NCBI RefSeq assembly: GCF_030622045.1
Contig: NZ_CP130886.1
Location: 3,671,557-3,735,556 of the forward strand
Reading direction: 5' to 3'
DNA: 64,000 nt
Source of the DNA: Planctellipticum variicoloris
Lineage (GTDB): Bacteria; Planctomycetota; Planctomycetia; Planctomycetales; Planctomycetaceae
Shown here: piece by piece, positions 28,448-37,248 of the stretch
How positions within the stretch are numbered: position 1 is the stretch's first letter
How the letters are laid out: each line of letters opens with the position of its first letter
Notes under the pieces: model-generated
Told to the model about the DNA's origin: nothing
Databases searched by the model: none
The model's input: only the letters and a program-made list of their open reading frames with translations
Position numbers and translations under genes: made by a program

Positions 28448-29800
28448 CTACTCGATGCCGTACTTTTCAAGCAGCCGGTAGAGCGTTCGCCGAGTCACGC
28501 CGAGGGCCTGGGCGGCGCGAACCTTATTTCCGCCCGCCTGCTGGTAAGCGTGCAGAATGTGACGGCGGTTGGCGGCTTCGAGGTCCTCGCCAGCCGTCGC
28601 TTCCGGAGCGGTTTCGCTGGACTGACAACCCGCGACAACCTCGGGCGGAAAGTTGGCCAGTTCGATCAGGTTGCCGGTGGCCAGGATTTTCGCCCGCTCG
28701 ATGGCGTTTCGCAGTTGTCGCACGTTACCAGGCCAACTGTAGCGGGCCAGTTGGTCGGGGAGCCCGGCTTCACTCTCCCAGTCCGGCCCGGCAAAGTGTT
28801 CGATCAACCGCGGGAGATCTCCGCCCCGCTCCCGCAACGGCGGCAGAGTGAGTGTCAGAACATTGATCCGGTAGAACAGGTCCTCGCGGAATCGCCCGGC
28901 ACGCACTTCGGTCGCCAGATCGCGGTTCGTCGCCGCCAGCAGACGGACCCGGACTTTGCGTTCTTTGGTAGAGCCGACCCGCCGGAACGATCCATCTTCA
29001 AGCACTCGCAACAGTTTCGCCTGCAAGCCCGGAGCGAGTTCCCCGATTTCGTCGATGAACAGCGTCCCGCCGTCGGCCACTTCAAACAGCCCCTGCTTCG
29101 CGGACTGCGCCCCGGTGAACGCGCCTTTTTCATGACCGAACAGTTCGCTCTCGAGCAGCGATTCGGGAAGCGCCGCGCAGTTGATGGTGACGAAGGGATG
29201 GTCGCGCAGCGGGCTGGTTTCCGCGAGCGCCTGGGCCACCAGTTCTTTGCCGGTGCCGCTCTCCCCCTGGATCAACACTGGCTTGTCCGTGGGCCCGACT
29301 TTGCCGATCAGTCGGAAGACCTCCAGCATCGGAGCCGATTCGCCGACGATCCGATGGTCTGGACGCTGCTGGCGCAGCAGTTCTTTGAGCTGCTGATTCT
29401 CGCGTTTGAGTCGCTGATTTTCGAGGACTCGCTGCAAAGTGGCGTCGAGTTCCTGCAGTCGGACCGGCTTGGTGAGAAAATCCGACGCCCCGCGCTTCAT
29501 GGCTTCAACCGCGGTGGTGATCGTCCCCTGCCCCGACAGCATCACGACGGCGCATTCGTCCTGCCCGGCGGCGCGCAACTGATCGATCAGATCGACGCCG
29601 GAACCGTCCGGCAGCACGAGGTCGACGATCGCCAGGGGGATTTCGTGTGACTGGAGGATTTCGACGGCGGCACGGAGGCTGTCGGCTTCGACGGTCTGAT
29701 AGCCGAGGCGACAGAGGTTGCGGGCCATCTGCGTCCGCAGTTCGCGATCGTCGTCAACGAGCAGCAGCTCGCAGACTCGTCGTTGCCCGGCTGCTGTCAT
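28448..29800 (-). CDS. NtrC-family sigma54-dependent response regulator
   Basis: A 450-residue enhancer-binding protein. The receiver domain has acidic D16/D17/D18, phospho-acceptor D60 and K111. The AAA+ domain has Walker A GESGTGKE (179-186), the sigma54-contacting GAFTGA loop (226-231), Walker B FIDEIGE and an arginine-finger region. The C-terminal Fis-type HTH is [28 protein letters not shown] in two overlapping parts. It is the last gene of a three-gene regulatory set (globin kinase, receiver, activator) and lies immediately upstream of ccoNO with its sigma54-type promoter, so it very probably activates that operon. Confidence 0.95.
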   Translation of the reverse strand: MTAAGQRRVCELLLVDDDRELRTQMARNLCRLGYQTVEADSLRAAVEILQSHEIPLAIVDLVLPDGSGVDLIDQLRAAGQDECAVVMLSGQGTITTAVEAMKRGASDFLTKPVRLQELDATLQRVLENQRLKRENQQLKELLRQQRPDHRIVGESAPMLEVFRLIGKVGPTDKPVLIQGESGTGKELVAQALAETSPLRDHPFVTINCAALPESLLESELFGHEKGAFTGAQSAKQGLFEVADGGTLFIDEIGELAPGLQAKLLRVLEDGSFRRVGSTKERKVRVRLLAATNRDLATEVRAGRFREDLFYRINVLTLTLPPLRERGGDLPRLIEHFAGPDWESEAGLPDQLARYSWPGNVRQLRNAIERAKILATGNLIELANFPPEVVAGCQSSETAPEATAGEDLEAANRRHILHAYQQAGGNKVRAAQALGVTRRTLYRLLEKYGIE

Positions 29801-29833
29801 CCGCCGCAGTGCCTCACCCGGAGTTCCGCCCGA

Positions 29834-30196
29834 TCAGTCCGGCACGGCGGCCAGAATGGCCGCTTCGAGATCGGTCCGCCGGACCGGCTTGTTCAGGTAC
29901 GACCACGTCGGAGCATCGCCGGCGGGATCGACGGGCGGATTATAGGCCGAAATGAGGATTGCGGGAATGCGATGGCACTTCCAGATTTCTCGAACCGCTT
30001 GATCGCCATCGAGTTGCGGCATCCGGACGTCCGTGATGATCAGGTCCGGCAGGAGCGAATTGCAGGCGGTCACGAGATCGGCACCATTGTCGACGGCGGC
30101 GACGACGTCGTGGCCGAGGCGTTCGAGCACTTTCTGAAAATAATCGCGGATTTCGGCCTCGTCGTCAGCGATGGCGATCCTCAGCGGGTGAGACAT
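29834..30196 (-). CDS. Single-domain response regulator
   Basis: A 120-residue receiver-only protein with D11/D12, phospho-acceptor D56 (IITDVRMPQLDG), the conserved Ser (ILISAYN) and K in LNKPVRR. It has no output domain, so it would act as a phosphate sink, phosphorelay step or allosteric partner. The ATG at 30196 overlaps the end of the globin-kinase gene by 32 bp, and its stop is 33 bp before the sigma54 activator, so the three are one transcription unit. It probably competes with the activator for the same kinase. Confidence 0.9.
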   Translation of the reverse strand: MSHPLRIAIADDEAEIRDYFQKVLERLGHDVVAAVDNGADLVTACNSLLPDLIITDVRMPQLDGDQAVREIWKCHRIPAILISAYNPPVDPAGDAPTWSYLNKPVRRTDLEAAILAAVPD

Positions 30197-32255
30197 GGTG
30201 CACTCGGGGAAGCAGGATGCGGAACTCGGCGCCTTGCGCTGGGGCGCCGATCTCGATGCGGCCGCCGTGAGCAAGGAGAATTCGTTCCGCAATTGCCATG
30301 CCCAGACCGGTTCCTTTCGCTTTCGTGGTGAAGAACGGCTCGAAAACCCGCCGCCTGATCTCGTCGGCCATCCCCGGACCATTGTCCGCGACGATCAGTT
30401 CGACGGCGGGCTCTCCGTCCACCGTCGCAGTAATCGCCGCGACTCCCACTTCAACCGGGTCGGGACAGGCCGCGAGCGAATTTTCAAACAGATTGCGGAG
30501 GACCTGTTCGATCCGGAAGGGATCAAGGTCGCCGATCGCCAGCTCGTCCGAAATGTCCACCTGCAGATGCGCGCGCCGGCGCCGGTGGATCTCAAAGAGG
30601 CTGTCCCAGGCGGCTTCGACGAGCCGGCGGAGGTCCACGGCTTCGCGGGCGAGGACGATCGGGGCGGCATAGTTGCGGACTTCGTCGAAGAGGGTCTTAA
30701 GATCGTCCTGGGCGGCTCCCAGACGCTCGAGCACCGGCAGCACATCGGGTCGATCTTCCAGGTCCAGTTCCAGCGTCTCGGTGGAGGCTCGCATGCGCTG
30801 CAGCGCGTTCCGCGCTTCGTGGGCCAGGCCGGTGATCATCTGGCCGATGACGGCGAGCCGTTCGGCCTGCAGCGCCTGCTGTCGACGGGACTCGGCATCA
30901 GTAATGTCGTGGACCAGCCAGACTTCATCGGTCGCCGACCGGAAGGCCACCACTTCGATCAATCGTTCGGCGCCGTCCTGGCGTTTGAGCAGTTCTCGAT
31001 GACGAGTCACCGCCCCCTCGGATGAGAGCGGAAGTCCTGGATCGGGAAGGAGCTGCACCGCGTCAACGTCGCGGACCATGGACTTCCATTGCCCCAGATG
31101 CGTCAGCTCCGTCCGGCTGAATCCCGTGATGGCCTCGACCGCCGCATTGATGAACAATTCTTCGTCGACGACGTAGACGGCGCCGGCAGGCAGGCGATCG
31201 ACGAGGCGCTTGAGGCGCCGTTCGCTGGCCTGCCAGCGGCTCGTCTGCCGCATTCTTTGCAGGGCGGCCGCGAGGAGGTTCGTTAACGACTTGATGAAAT
31301 CTCCGTCGGCGTCTGTCAGTCGAATGCGGGTCGTGAAACCGACGGTCAGCACGCCAAAAGGTTCTTCGTCGTCGCCAATCGTGGCAACGAGACCGCTGAT
31401 CAGTCCAGCGTCGACCAGGACGGGAGGGAGCGTGAAGCGCGGATCGGCCCGGAGATCTTCGCTGATCAGCGGATCGGTGCTGCGCAGGGCGGCGGCGAAC
31501 CAGTCCTGCGGCTCCGCACAGAGCTGCCGCGCCGCCGCGGGCCACCCGGACTCGGAGACGACGCGCCAGCAGTCCAGCCCGGGGACCGGTACCAGGACGG
31601 CGGCGGCTTCCGGTTTGAGGCTTTCAACCACCGCCAGCAGCCCGGCATCGAGAAGCTCTTCCAGCGTGGTCCCTCCCAGTGCCCGCTCGCTGATCCGGGT
31701 CAACCAGCGCTGCTGCAGCAGGCGCGCCGAGTGAATGGGAGTCTGCCGGGCGTGGAATTCGGCGTCGTAGGCCGCGTGAATCACGATCTGATCCAGATCG
31801 AGCAGCCGATTGAGAGTGGCGCTCAGCGACAGCAGTCGAGCCGATTCGCTCCCCGGCTGGCGTTGCAACACGGCCAGCATCTGCATCCGCAAGCGGCTCA
31901 GGGCGGCGCTGACATAGATCTGGTCCAGGCCGATGAGGACATGGCGATACCCGACCTGCCAGCGTTTGCGGACGTAGGCTTCGTCGTAGTCGCCGCTCAG
32001 AAGCTCGTCGAGCCAGACTCCGAGGCTCGCTTTCAAGCGTTCGATCTGGCGCTGGCCGCCGGTCATGACCCGGCTGGCGGCGGGGTGTCGCACCAATTCG
32101 GCATAAAAGTCAGTGACGAAGGCGGCAGCCTCGGGCGCCAGGCATGCTCGCAGGGCCGGGACGTTCGCATCGTCGATTGCAGACCAGCCTAAGTACTGCT
32201 GCAGCTCCAGGAAGCGTTGCGGCGATAGCACGGTTTCGGGGATGGGGGATGACAC
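30165..32255 (-). CDS. Globin-coupled sensor histidine kinase
   Basis: A 696-residue kinase started at GTG 32255, which has an AGGAA site about 10 nt upstream. Residues 8-165 form a protoglobin-like domain: DFYAELV with a B-helix Tyr51, and RWQVGYRHVLIGLDQIYV with likely proximal heme ligand His105. A GAF domain follows (about 190-335), then a PAS domain (350-455), HisKA with GLAHEARNALQ (His479), and the ATPase domain (LRNLFENSLAA; DNGPGM; TGLGMAIAERI). A heme globin sensor would respond to oxygen or another gas in the cytoplasm. Its gene starts the regulatory set upstream of the cbb3 operon. Upstream in-frame starts exist to 32396 but overlap a pseudogene. Confidence 0.9.
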   Translation of the reverse strand: MSSPIPETVLSPQRFLELQQYLGWSAIDDANVPALRACLAPEAAAFVTDFYAELVRHPAASRVMTGGQRQIERLKASLGVWLDELLSGDYDEAYVRKRWQVGYRHVLIGLDQIYVSAALSRLRMQMLAVLQRQPGSESARLLSLSATLNRLLDLDQIVIHAAYDAEFHARQTPIHSARLLQQRWLTRISERALGGTTLEELLDAGLLAVVESLKPEAAAVLVPVPGLDCWRVVSESGWPAAARQLCAEPQDWFAAALRSTDPLISEDLRADPRFTLPPVLVDAGLISGLVATIGDDEEPFGVLTVGFTTRIRLTDADGDFIKSLTNLLAAALQRMRQTSRWQASERRLKRLVDRLPAGAVYVVDEELFINAAVEAITGFSRTELTHLGQWKSMVRDVDAVQLLPDPGLPLSSEGAVTRHRELLKRQDGAERLIEVVAFRSATDEVWLVHDITDAESRRQQALQAERLAVIGQMITGLAHEARNALQRMRASTETLELDLEDRPDVLPVLERLGAAQDDLKTLFDEVRNYAAPIVLAREAVDLRRLVEAAWDSLFEIHRRRRAHLQVDISDELAIGDLDPFRIEQVLRNLFENSLAACPDPVEVGVAAITATVDGEPAVELIVADNGPGMADEIRRRVFEPFFTTKAKGTGLGMAIAERILLAHGGRIEIGAPAQGAEFRILLPRVHHVSPAEDRHR

Positions 32256-32284
32256 GCGTGTCGAGTTCCTTCCTGAGTCCTGGC

Positions 32285-32926
32285 TGCACGCAGTCGTTCG
32301 GCGGGCGATCACCGACAAGCTGTCGATGATCGCCGCCAAAGACGGTTTCATCGTGTCGCAGAGTGCGGTTCTCGACGACGGCTTCGCCGACGTCAACGCC
32401 GGCTTGAAGTATAACCTCTACAAGAACGCCGAGACTCAGACGCTCTTGAGCGCCGGTCTGACGTACGAACGTGCGGTCGGCAGTCACCGGGCCATCCAGG
32501 GGAACGGCGACGACGAATTCCACCTGTTCGCCACCGGCGGGACCGAATTCCTCCCCGGCCGGCACGATGGCACGGGAAGCGGCTTCCGGCTGCCGGTCAA
32601 CCGATCCGGCCGAAATCCGATGTCGTAATGGTCGAACCACATCGACAATAGGCCGGGCTGCTCGCCGTTCGATCTCTTCACCGAAGCGAACTGGCGCCAC
32701 GACATGTCGTCTGCGGACGAGTTTCCGCTGGCCGTGGGGGGGGATGGATCTGTTCGACTTCGGGGCGCCGGGAATTGCCGGGAACGACGTTGTCACCGGG
32801 GCGTGGGAGCTGAAGTACAAGCCGGGCGATCACCTCGAAGTCGGCCTGGCCTACGAGATTCCCTGGAACCAGCGGCGGGACATTCTCCAGGACCGGCTGT
32901 CACTCGACCTCATCATCCGCTTCTGA
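32285..32926 (+). pseudogene. Broken outer-membrane beta-barrel (transporter-like) gene
   Basis: The frame beginning near 32285 encodes TDKLSMIAAKDGFIVSQS, then GLKYNLYKNAETQTLLSAGL, GNGDDEFHLFATGGTEFLPG and SGFRLPVNRSGRN, ending at a TAA at 32626-32628. In the same frame it resumes as WSNHIDNRPG, SPFDLFTEANWRHDMSSADE and FPLAVGG. After a GGATGGAT tandem near 32741 the frame shifts by +1 to DLFDFGAPGIAGNDVVTG, WELKYKPGDHLEVGLAYEIP and LDLIIRF-stop. It reads as a C-terminal beta-barrel with a nonsense change, a 4-nt duplication and a missing N-terminus. The promoter of the globin kinase lies against its 5' end. Confidence 0.8.
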
Positions 32927-32954
32927 GAGCTGCGATCCCCCTCGTGTTTGAGAT

Positions 32955-32999
32955 CCCTCGCGCGGCAGGGTCCTCAACCCTCCGCGCAGGGGACTTTTC
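32955..32999 (+). terminator. Possible terminator after the beta-barrel pseudogene
   Basis: CCCTCGCGCGGCAGGGT and ACCCTCCGCGCAGGGG pair into a GC-rich stem with small mismatches, followed by ACTTTTCG. The weak U-tract makes it a modest candidate. It sits about 30 bp after the last barrel codon. The rest of 33000-33163 shows nothing. Confidence 0.4.
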
Positions 33000-33163
33000 G
33001 TTGGATGGTCGATATCGGCGACTCCCGAGGGCCCGTCCCACTCAAAATGCCGTGCCGACGAAGGTCGATTCTCCGCCAGATCGGCGATCGCGGCAAGTTC
33101 GGAATTCCGCGAAGTCGAGCGGAGGCCGTCATTCCCGAAGAGATCGAATCGCCATTGCAGCGT

Positions 33164-33904
33164 TCAGGTCACCCCCAGTCCTCCATCGACGGCCACGATT
33201 TGACCGGTGACCCAGGCGGCCGCAGGATTCGACAGGCTCACGATCCACGCGGCGACATCTTCGCATGTCCCTCGACGTCCCAAGGGGATTCGCTCCGACT
33301 CCTCCCGCTTGATCTGTTCGATGACGGCGGCAGGGAGACCCGAGGAAGTGAGTATCTCCGTCTCCGTTGGCCCCGGTGCGACGGCATTGACCCGAATTCG
33401 GTAAGGCGCCAGCTCCAGCGCCCAGCAGCGAGTAAGATGTTCCAGGGCGGCTTTTGATGCCGCATAGTGGGAAATCGTCGGCGCGGCCTTGTGCCCGAAT
33501 GTGCTGGAAATGTTGACGATGGAGCCTTGAGACGCTTTCAGAGCGGGCAGAGCCGCCCGGCTCAGCAGACTGGGAGCCAGCACGTTGGTAGCGAACAGAG
33601 CCGTCACCGTCTGCTGGTCGATCTCCGCCAGAGGTCGTTGAACGAAGCTTCCGGCGTTATTGACCAGGACGTCAATACGCCCCCAGCGCTGGATTGCCGT
33701 CTGAATCACGCGTTCCAGGTCGGCCTCAAGGAGGAGATCGGCGGGAACCGGGACGATCCGATCGGAAACGCTGGCAGTCTCTTCAAGAGGAGCGGCCCGC
33801 CGTCCCGCAATCACCACCCTGGCCCCTGCCCCGGCAAACTGGATCGCAGTGGCACGCCCGATGCCAGTCCCTCCCCCCGTGATGATGACGACGCGTTCGT
33901 GCAT
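33164..33904 (-). CDS. SDR family NAD(P)-dependent oxidoreductase
   Basis: A 246-residue classical short-chain dehydrogenase: cofactor motif TGGGTGIG, NNAG, catalytic Ser in NISSTFG, and the YAASK motif, ending in VDGGLGVT. The ATG at 33904 is preferred to an in-frame TTG 5 codons upstream, because the GGAGGAA ribosome binding site lies between them. It is the third gene of a minus-strand group with a carboxymuconolactone decarboxylase and an NmrA-type oxidoreductase, next to an ECF41-like sigma remnant. Substrate unknown. Confidence 0.92.
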   Translation of the reverse strand: MHERVVIITGGGTGIGRATAIQFAGAGARVVIAGRRAAPLEETASVSDRIVPVPADLLLEADLERVIQTAIQRWGRIDVLVNNAGSFVQRPLAEIDQQTVTALFATNVLAPSLLSRAALPALKASQGSIVNISSTFGHKAAPTISHYAASKAALEHLTRCWALELAPYRIRVNAVAPGPTETEILTSSGLPAAVIEQIKREESERIPLGRRGTCEDVAAWIVSLSNPAAAWVTGQIVAVDGGLGVT

Positions 33905-33969
33905 TTCCAGTTCCTCCAATTCGACTCGGATCGGCCCCTCCGCCGATCAGGTTCCGGCCTGCAATCGGC

Positions 33970-34725
33970 TCATTTCTGCGGAACGGAACGCGCGAGCCAA
34001 TCCGCGAAACGTGTCGGACCGATGCGCGGGCGATCGCCGGGCGTGAGACTTTGATCGTCGACGGAAATGCCGAAGTAGCCGGCCGCGGGATCTGTAACGA
34101 CCTCCCGAGCGTCGTGACTGGCGATCAGAAAGCGTCGTATGAGTTCGTCCATGCGAATGGGTTCAGGACCGGCAAGGTCGATGGTTTCATTCAACGGCTG
34201 CGCAATGGCGACATCGGCCAGCCCGGCGGCGACGTCGTCCGATGCGATCGGCTGCATCATGGCCGCCGGCAGCCGAACCGTTTGCCCGACCGTCGCTGAC
34301 TGGGCGATGGCCCCCGTGAATTCGAAGAACTGCGTCGCGCGAACAATCGTGAACGGCCTGCCCGAAGCCTTGATCAGGTTCTCCTGAACCAGCTTGGCGC
34401 GAAAGTAGCCCATCGCCAGCAGTCGTTCCGTCCCGACCACCGACAGCGCCACGTGATGCCGCACGCCGGAGACCGTTTCCGCGGCCAGGAGATTCCGCCC
34501 CGACGCCTCGAAGAACTCCATCGCGACTTTGTCCTCGAACGAGGGCGAATTCGCCACGTCGACGACGACCTGAGCGCCTGCCAGGGCCTCCTTCAATCCC
34601 TCGCCGGTGACGGCGTTGACTCCCGAGGATGGGGACGCGGCGACGACTTCGTGGCCGCGCTGGCGAAGGTTGTTCACGACTTTTGACCCGATCAGTCCGC
34701 TGCCGCCAATGACGACGATCTTCAT
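33970..34725 (-). CDS. NmrA/SDR-like NAD(P)H-binding oxidoreductase
   Basis: A 251-residue atypical SDR: N-terminal MKIVVIGGSGLIGSKVV (GxxGxxG cofactor motif), DVANSPSFED and VRATQFFEF. No YxxxK catalytic pair is evident, so it may be a redox-sensing or reductase type such as NmrA/QOR2. It lies between the carboxymuconolactone decarboxylase and SDR genes, forming the decarboxylase-oxidoreductase-epimerase type of set known as the usual genomic partner of ECF41 sigma factors. A TGTCAAA word lies 36-42 bp upstream. Confidence 0.88.
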   Translation of the reverse strand: MKIVVIGGSGLIGSKVVNNLRQRGHEVVAASPSSGVNAVTGEGLKEALAGAQVVVDVANSPSFEDKVAMEFFEASGRNLLAAETVSGVRHHVALSVVGTERLLAMGYFRAKLVQENLIKASGRPFTIVRATQFFEFTGAIAQSATVGQTVRLPAAMMQPIASDDVAAGLADVAIAQPLNETIDLAGPEPIRMDELIRRFLIASHDAREVVTDPAAGYFGISVDDQSLTPGDRPRIGPTRFADWLARSVPQK

Positions 34726-34838
34726 GGTTTGGTCCCTTTCTCAAGCGATGTCAGACAATGGTCTTTGACAGGTGACATGGAAGGCGCAGGAATTCCGGCA
34801 TGGTTATTCGAGGTGCTGCAAACACAACTCAACATCGC

Positions 34839-35303
34839 TCAGTGAGCCGCTCCGGGGGCCTGATAGTCTCCTGGAACAGTCCCCAGTCCGATATTGACCC
34901 GATTCCAGGCATTGATTGCGGCGATCGCCCAGGTCAGATCCGCAATCTCGCGGTCCTGAAACTGCTCGCGAACCCGCTCGTGGACGACGTCCGGAACCGG
35001 GCGATCTGCGATGCGGGTCAACTCTTCCGCGAGAAGCAGCCCCGCACGTTCCCGCTCGGTGTAATAGGGCGATTCCCGCCAGGCCGGGAGGCCATAGAGC
35101 CGCTGTTCGGTCTCTCCGGAAGCGCGGGCGTCTTTCCAGTGCATATCGATGCAATAGGCGCAGCCGTTGATCTGGGAGACGCGGAGCTTGATCAGCTCGC
35201 GCAACGACTTCTCGATGCTGCACTGCGCCAGATACTTTTCGACGCCGAGCAGGGCGCGGTAAGCGTCCATGCTCGACTTATCAACTTTAACGCGGCTTTC
35301 CAT
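34839..35303 (-). CDS. Carboxymuconolactone decarboxylase family (AhpD-like) protein
   Basis: A 154-residue protein with the AhpD-type active site CAYCIDMHWKDAR (CxxC with the downstream His), LRELIKLRVSQING before it and AIAAINAWNRVNIGL near the end. Such proteins are small disulfide-based peroxidatic enzymes. ATG at 35303 (MESRVKVDKSSM) is chosen over an upstream start at 35375, which would overlap the sigma remnant's spacer. It heads the set that continues with the NmrA-like and SDR genes, and is a classic ECF41 target. Confidence 0.92.
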   Translation of the reverse strand: MESRVKVDKSSMDAYRALLGVEKYLAQCSIEKSLRELIKLRVSQINGCAYCIDMHWKDARASGETEQRLYGLPAWRESPYYTERERAGLLLAEELTRIADRPVPDVVHERVREQFQDREIADLTWAIAAINAWNRVNIGLGTVPGDYQAPGAAH

Positions 35304-35430
35304 GGTTCTGTTCTCCGTTTCAAGTGCGAAGACCGGTGCTCGCCGGCGGTTGGCATTCGATAGGCCGAATGACAAGCCGGAAATTTGAGTCGCAGCGCGC
35401 CCTGCGTGAAAAACCTTCGGGATTCCGAAT

Positions 35431-35616
35431 TCAGGCAGCTCCGCAGCGCCGGGCGGTCGTCTTCACCAGACAACCTTCGGGCGAAATCACCTTGCTGGCC
35501 CCCTGGAGACGCAGGAATGCGTCCTGCACGGCGTCCTCGGCAACGGCCACGCCGCCCGGCATGCGGTAGGCCACAGACATCATCCGCAGCCGCAATTCGC
35601 TGATGCTCTCGCTCAT
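35431..35616 (-). pseudogene. Truncated ECF41/SigJ-like sigma factor
   Basis: The frame starts MSESISELRLRMMSVAYRM, followed by AEDAVQDAFLRLQGAS and SPEGCLVKTTARR, and then stops. This is region 2 of an ECF41/SigJ sigma factor (normally about 300 residues with region 4 and a SnoaL-like C-terminal domain). Everything after about residue 60 is missing and the following DNA shows no trace of it. It lies 127 bp upstream of the carboxymuconolactone decarboxylase gene, the typical ECF41 target, in the same orientation. The remnant cannot contact a -35 element and is likely inactive. Confidence 0.75.
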
Positions 35617-35696
35617 ACCGACCGACTCCTTCGAAAGTCGGGCAACATTCGCGTTTCCGGCATGGCGTCCGGCGGCCATGCGCGAGGGTGGTCTCC

Positions 35697-36134
35697 TCAA
35701 TGGCGACGCCCCTTCACATCCTCCGGGATTGCGATTTCCTTGGCGTCACGAGGATGCAGCACCACGGCAATCAGGCGGGTGCGCCCCTCCGCAGCGGGGT
35801 TCTTCGACACCCGGTGCAGACATCCGGTCGGCTCATAGAACGACTCGCCGGCCTTGAACACTTTCGTCGGCTGGGCGTCAATGCCGAGCTCATACTTGCC
35901 TTCCAGCACATAGACGAACCCCGGCCCCGGGTGCCGGTGAGGCAGGCCCGATTGCCCTGGCTCTAAAGTCACCTCGACCACCGTGACTTTCGCGTCTTTG
36001 CCGTCCAGCTTCTCCTGGATGTCCTGAGAGGAAATGACCTTGACCGACTCTCCCTCTTCATGGTGGTCAGCAAATGCCATCGCACCGACCGCGAACATCG
36101 CCCCGGTCGCAACCCATTGTAATCCACGGTTCAT
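35697..36134 (-). CDS. Secreted cupin-domain protein
   Basis: A 145-residue protein. A Sec signal peptide (about 1-22, ending AMAFA) is followed by a His-rich start (DHHEEGE) and a single cupin barrel: GLPHRHPGPGFVYVLEG, the first metal-binding motif with His-His and Glu, and FYEPTGCLHRVSKN, the second with His. It is probably periplasmic or secreted and binds a divalent metal. ATG at 36134 is chosen to begin at the signal peptide. It is divergent from the arsR-like gene, with 244 bp between. Confidence 0.9.
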   Translation of the reverse strand: MNRGLQWVATGAMFAVGAMAFADHHEEGESVKVISSQDIQEKLDGKDAKVTVVEVTLEPGQSGLPHRHPGPGFVYVLEGKYELGIDAQPTKVFKAGESFYEPTGCLHRVSKNPAAEGRTRLIAVVLHPRDAKEIAIPEDVKGRRH

Positions 36135-36378
36135 GACGATCCACTCCTGTTCGATTTTGCGGCCGCTGCGGCGGATGTCGTCGCAGCTCAGTTCTCCCAT
36201 CCTGCAACAAGGACGATGGACCTCCGGCTTCTGTGACAGACCGCGAGCCGTTTTTCTCGAATTCCGTGATCTGCCCGCGGAGTCGCCAAGGCCACAGGAC
36301 CGTAAGAAGTCGCGTTGCACCAGCAGGCGAGGTTCGCCCCCCTTGACGCGTAATCTTTTCCTTACGTATATTGGCGGC

Positions 36379-36711
36379 ATGAAAGCGACTTCCCCGCGAG
36401 AACCGGATGTCTTTGGGGCGATCAGTCATCCCGCACGTCGCCGGATGCTGGATCTCCTTGTCGAGTCCGACCGCTCCGTGAACGGAATTGCGAGCGAGTT
36501 CCCGATGAGCCGCCCCGCGGTTTCCCAGCACCTCCGCATCCTGCTGGAGGCAGGGCTCGTGACGGAGCAGCGGCATGGCCGGGAGCGACGTTATCGCCTC
36601 GTCCCCGCCGGGCTCGGCCCGGTGCGGGAGTGGATCGCGCACTACGAGCAGTTCTGGGACGACCACCTCCAGCGTCTCCAGTCGCTCCTCTCCAGATCGA
36701 GCCAGAAATGA
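36379..36711 (+). CDS. ArsR-family helix-turn-helix regulator
   Basis: A 110-residue winged-helix protein: FGAISHPARRRMLDLLVESD, then the recognition helix PMSRPAVSQHLRILLEAGLV and the wing RHGRERRYRL. No metal-binding Cys cluster is present, so it belongs to the metal-independent type that usually regulates an adjacent SRPBCC/AHSA1 gene, as here. The ATG is preceded by TTACGTATATTGGCGGC, an A/T-rich imperfect palindrome that may be its operator. Its stop overlaps the next gene's ATG (ATGA). Confidence 0.92.
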   Translation: MKATSPREPDVFGAISHPARRRMLDLLVESDRSVNGIASEFPMSRPAVSQHLRILLEAGLVTEQRHGRERRYRLVPAGLGPVREWIAHYEQFWDDHLQRLQSLLSRSSQK

Positions 36712-37148
36712 CCAGATCGATACAAAGACAGATCGCGATTCCGCAACCACGGGAACAGGTCTGGCGGGCCATTACAGACCGCGCCACCCTCGCCGAGTGG
36801 ATGTTTCCCAACGACTTCGAACCGCGTGTCGGACACCACTTCACGTTCCAGGTCCCGCCAAACCCCAAGGTCGGTTTCGAGGGGCTGGTCGTGCGCTGCG
36901 AGGTGCTGGAGTGCGAACCGCCGACCACGCTCGTGTTCTCGTGGTCGGCGGCAGAACTGGTCGATACTCGGGTGAGTTTCCGGCTCGAGTCGGAGGGCGA
37001 AGGAACGCTCGTTCTTTTCGAGCATGCGGGCTTCGACCTTTCCCGCCAATTTGGCGAGCAGGCTTTTCGGGGTGCAGAGTTTGGCTGGGCGAAGATGCTC
37101 AAGCAGCTTGTCGTCGTGGCCGCAGGCCAGACAGCCAACCGCAAGTAA
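36708..37148 (+). CDS. SRPBCC/AHSA1 domain protein
   Basis: A 146-residue START-like protein: PREQVWRAITDRATLAEWMFP, FRLESEGEGTLVLFEHAGF and GWAKMLKQL. The fold makes a hydrophobic cavity for small ligands; the ligand is unknown. It is translationally coupled to the ArsR gene, a pairing seen in many bacteria in which the regulator controls the pair. No catalytic residues were identified. Confidence 0.92.
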   Translation: MTRSIQRQIAIPQPREQVWRAITDRATLAEWMFPNDFEPRVGHHFTFQVPPNPKVGFEGLVVRCEVLECEPPTTLVFSWSAAELVDTRVSFRLESEGEGTLVLFEHAGFDLSRQFGEQAFRGAEFGWAKMLKQLVVVAAGQTANRK

Positions 37149-37248
37149 GAACGCATTGTAAAGACGGCCAATAGACCGTCGCCCAAGGTCCTCTATCCGT
37201 CTCGACGCATCACTATCGATCAATCTCAAGAACGAAGGTCACATCAAC

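Noticed and set aside
32736-32743. 8-G run as a phase-variation switch of the beta-barrel gene
   Set aside because: A separate in-frame TAA lies upstream and the N-terminus is missing, so changing the G-run length would not restore the protein.
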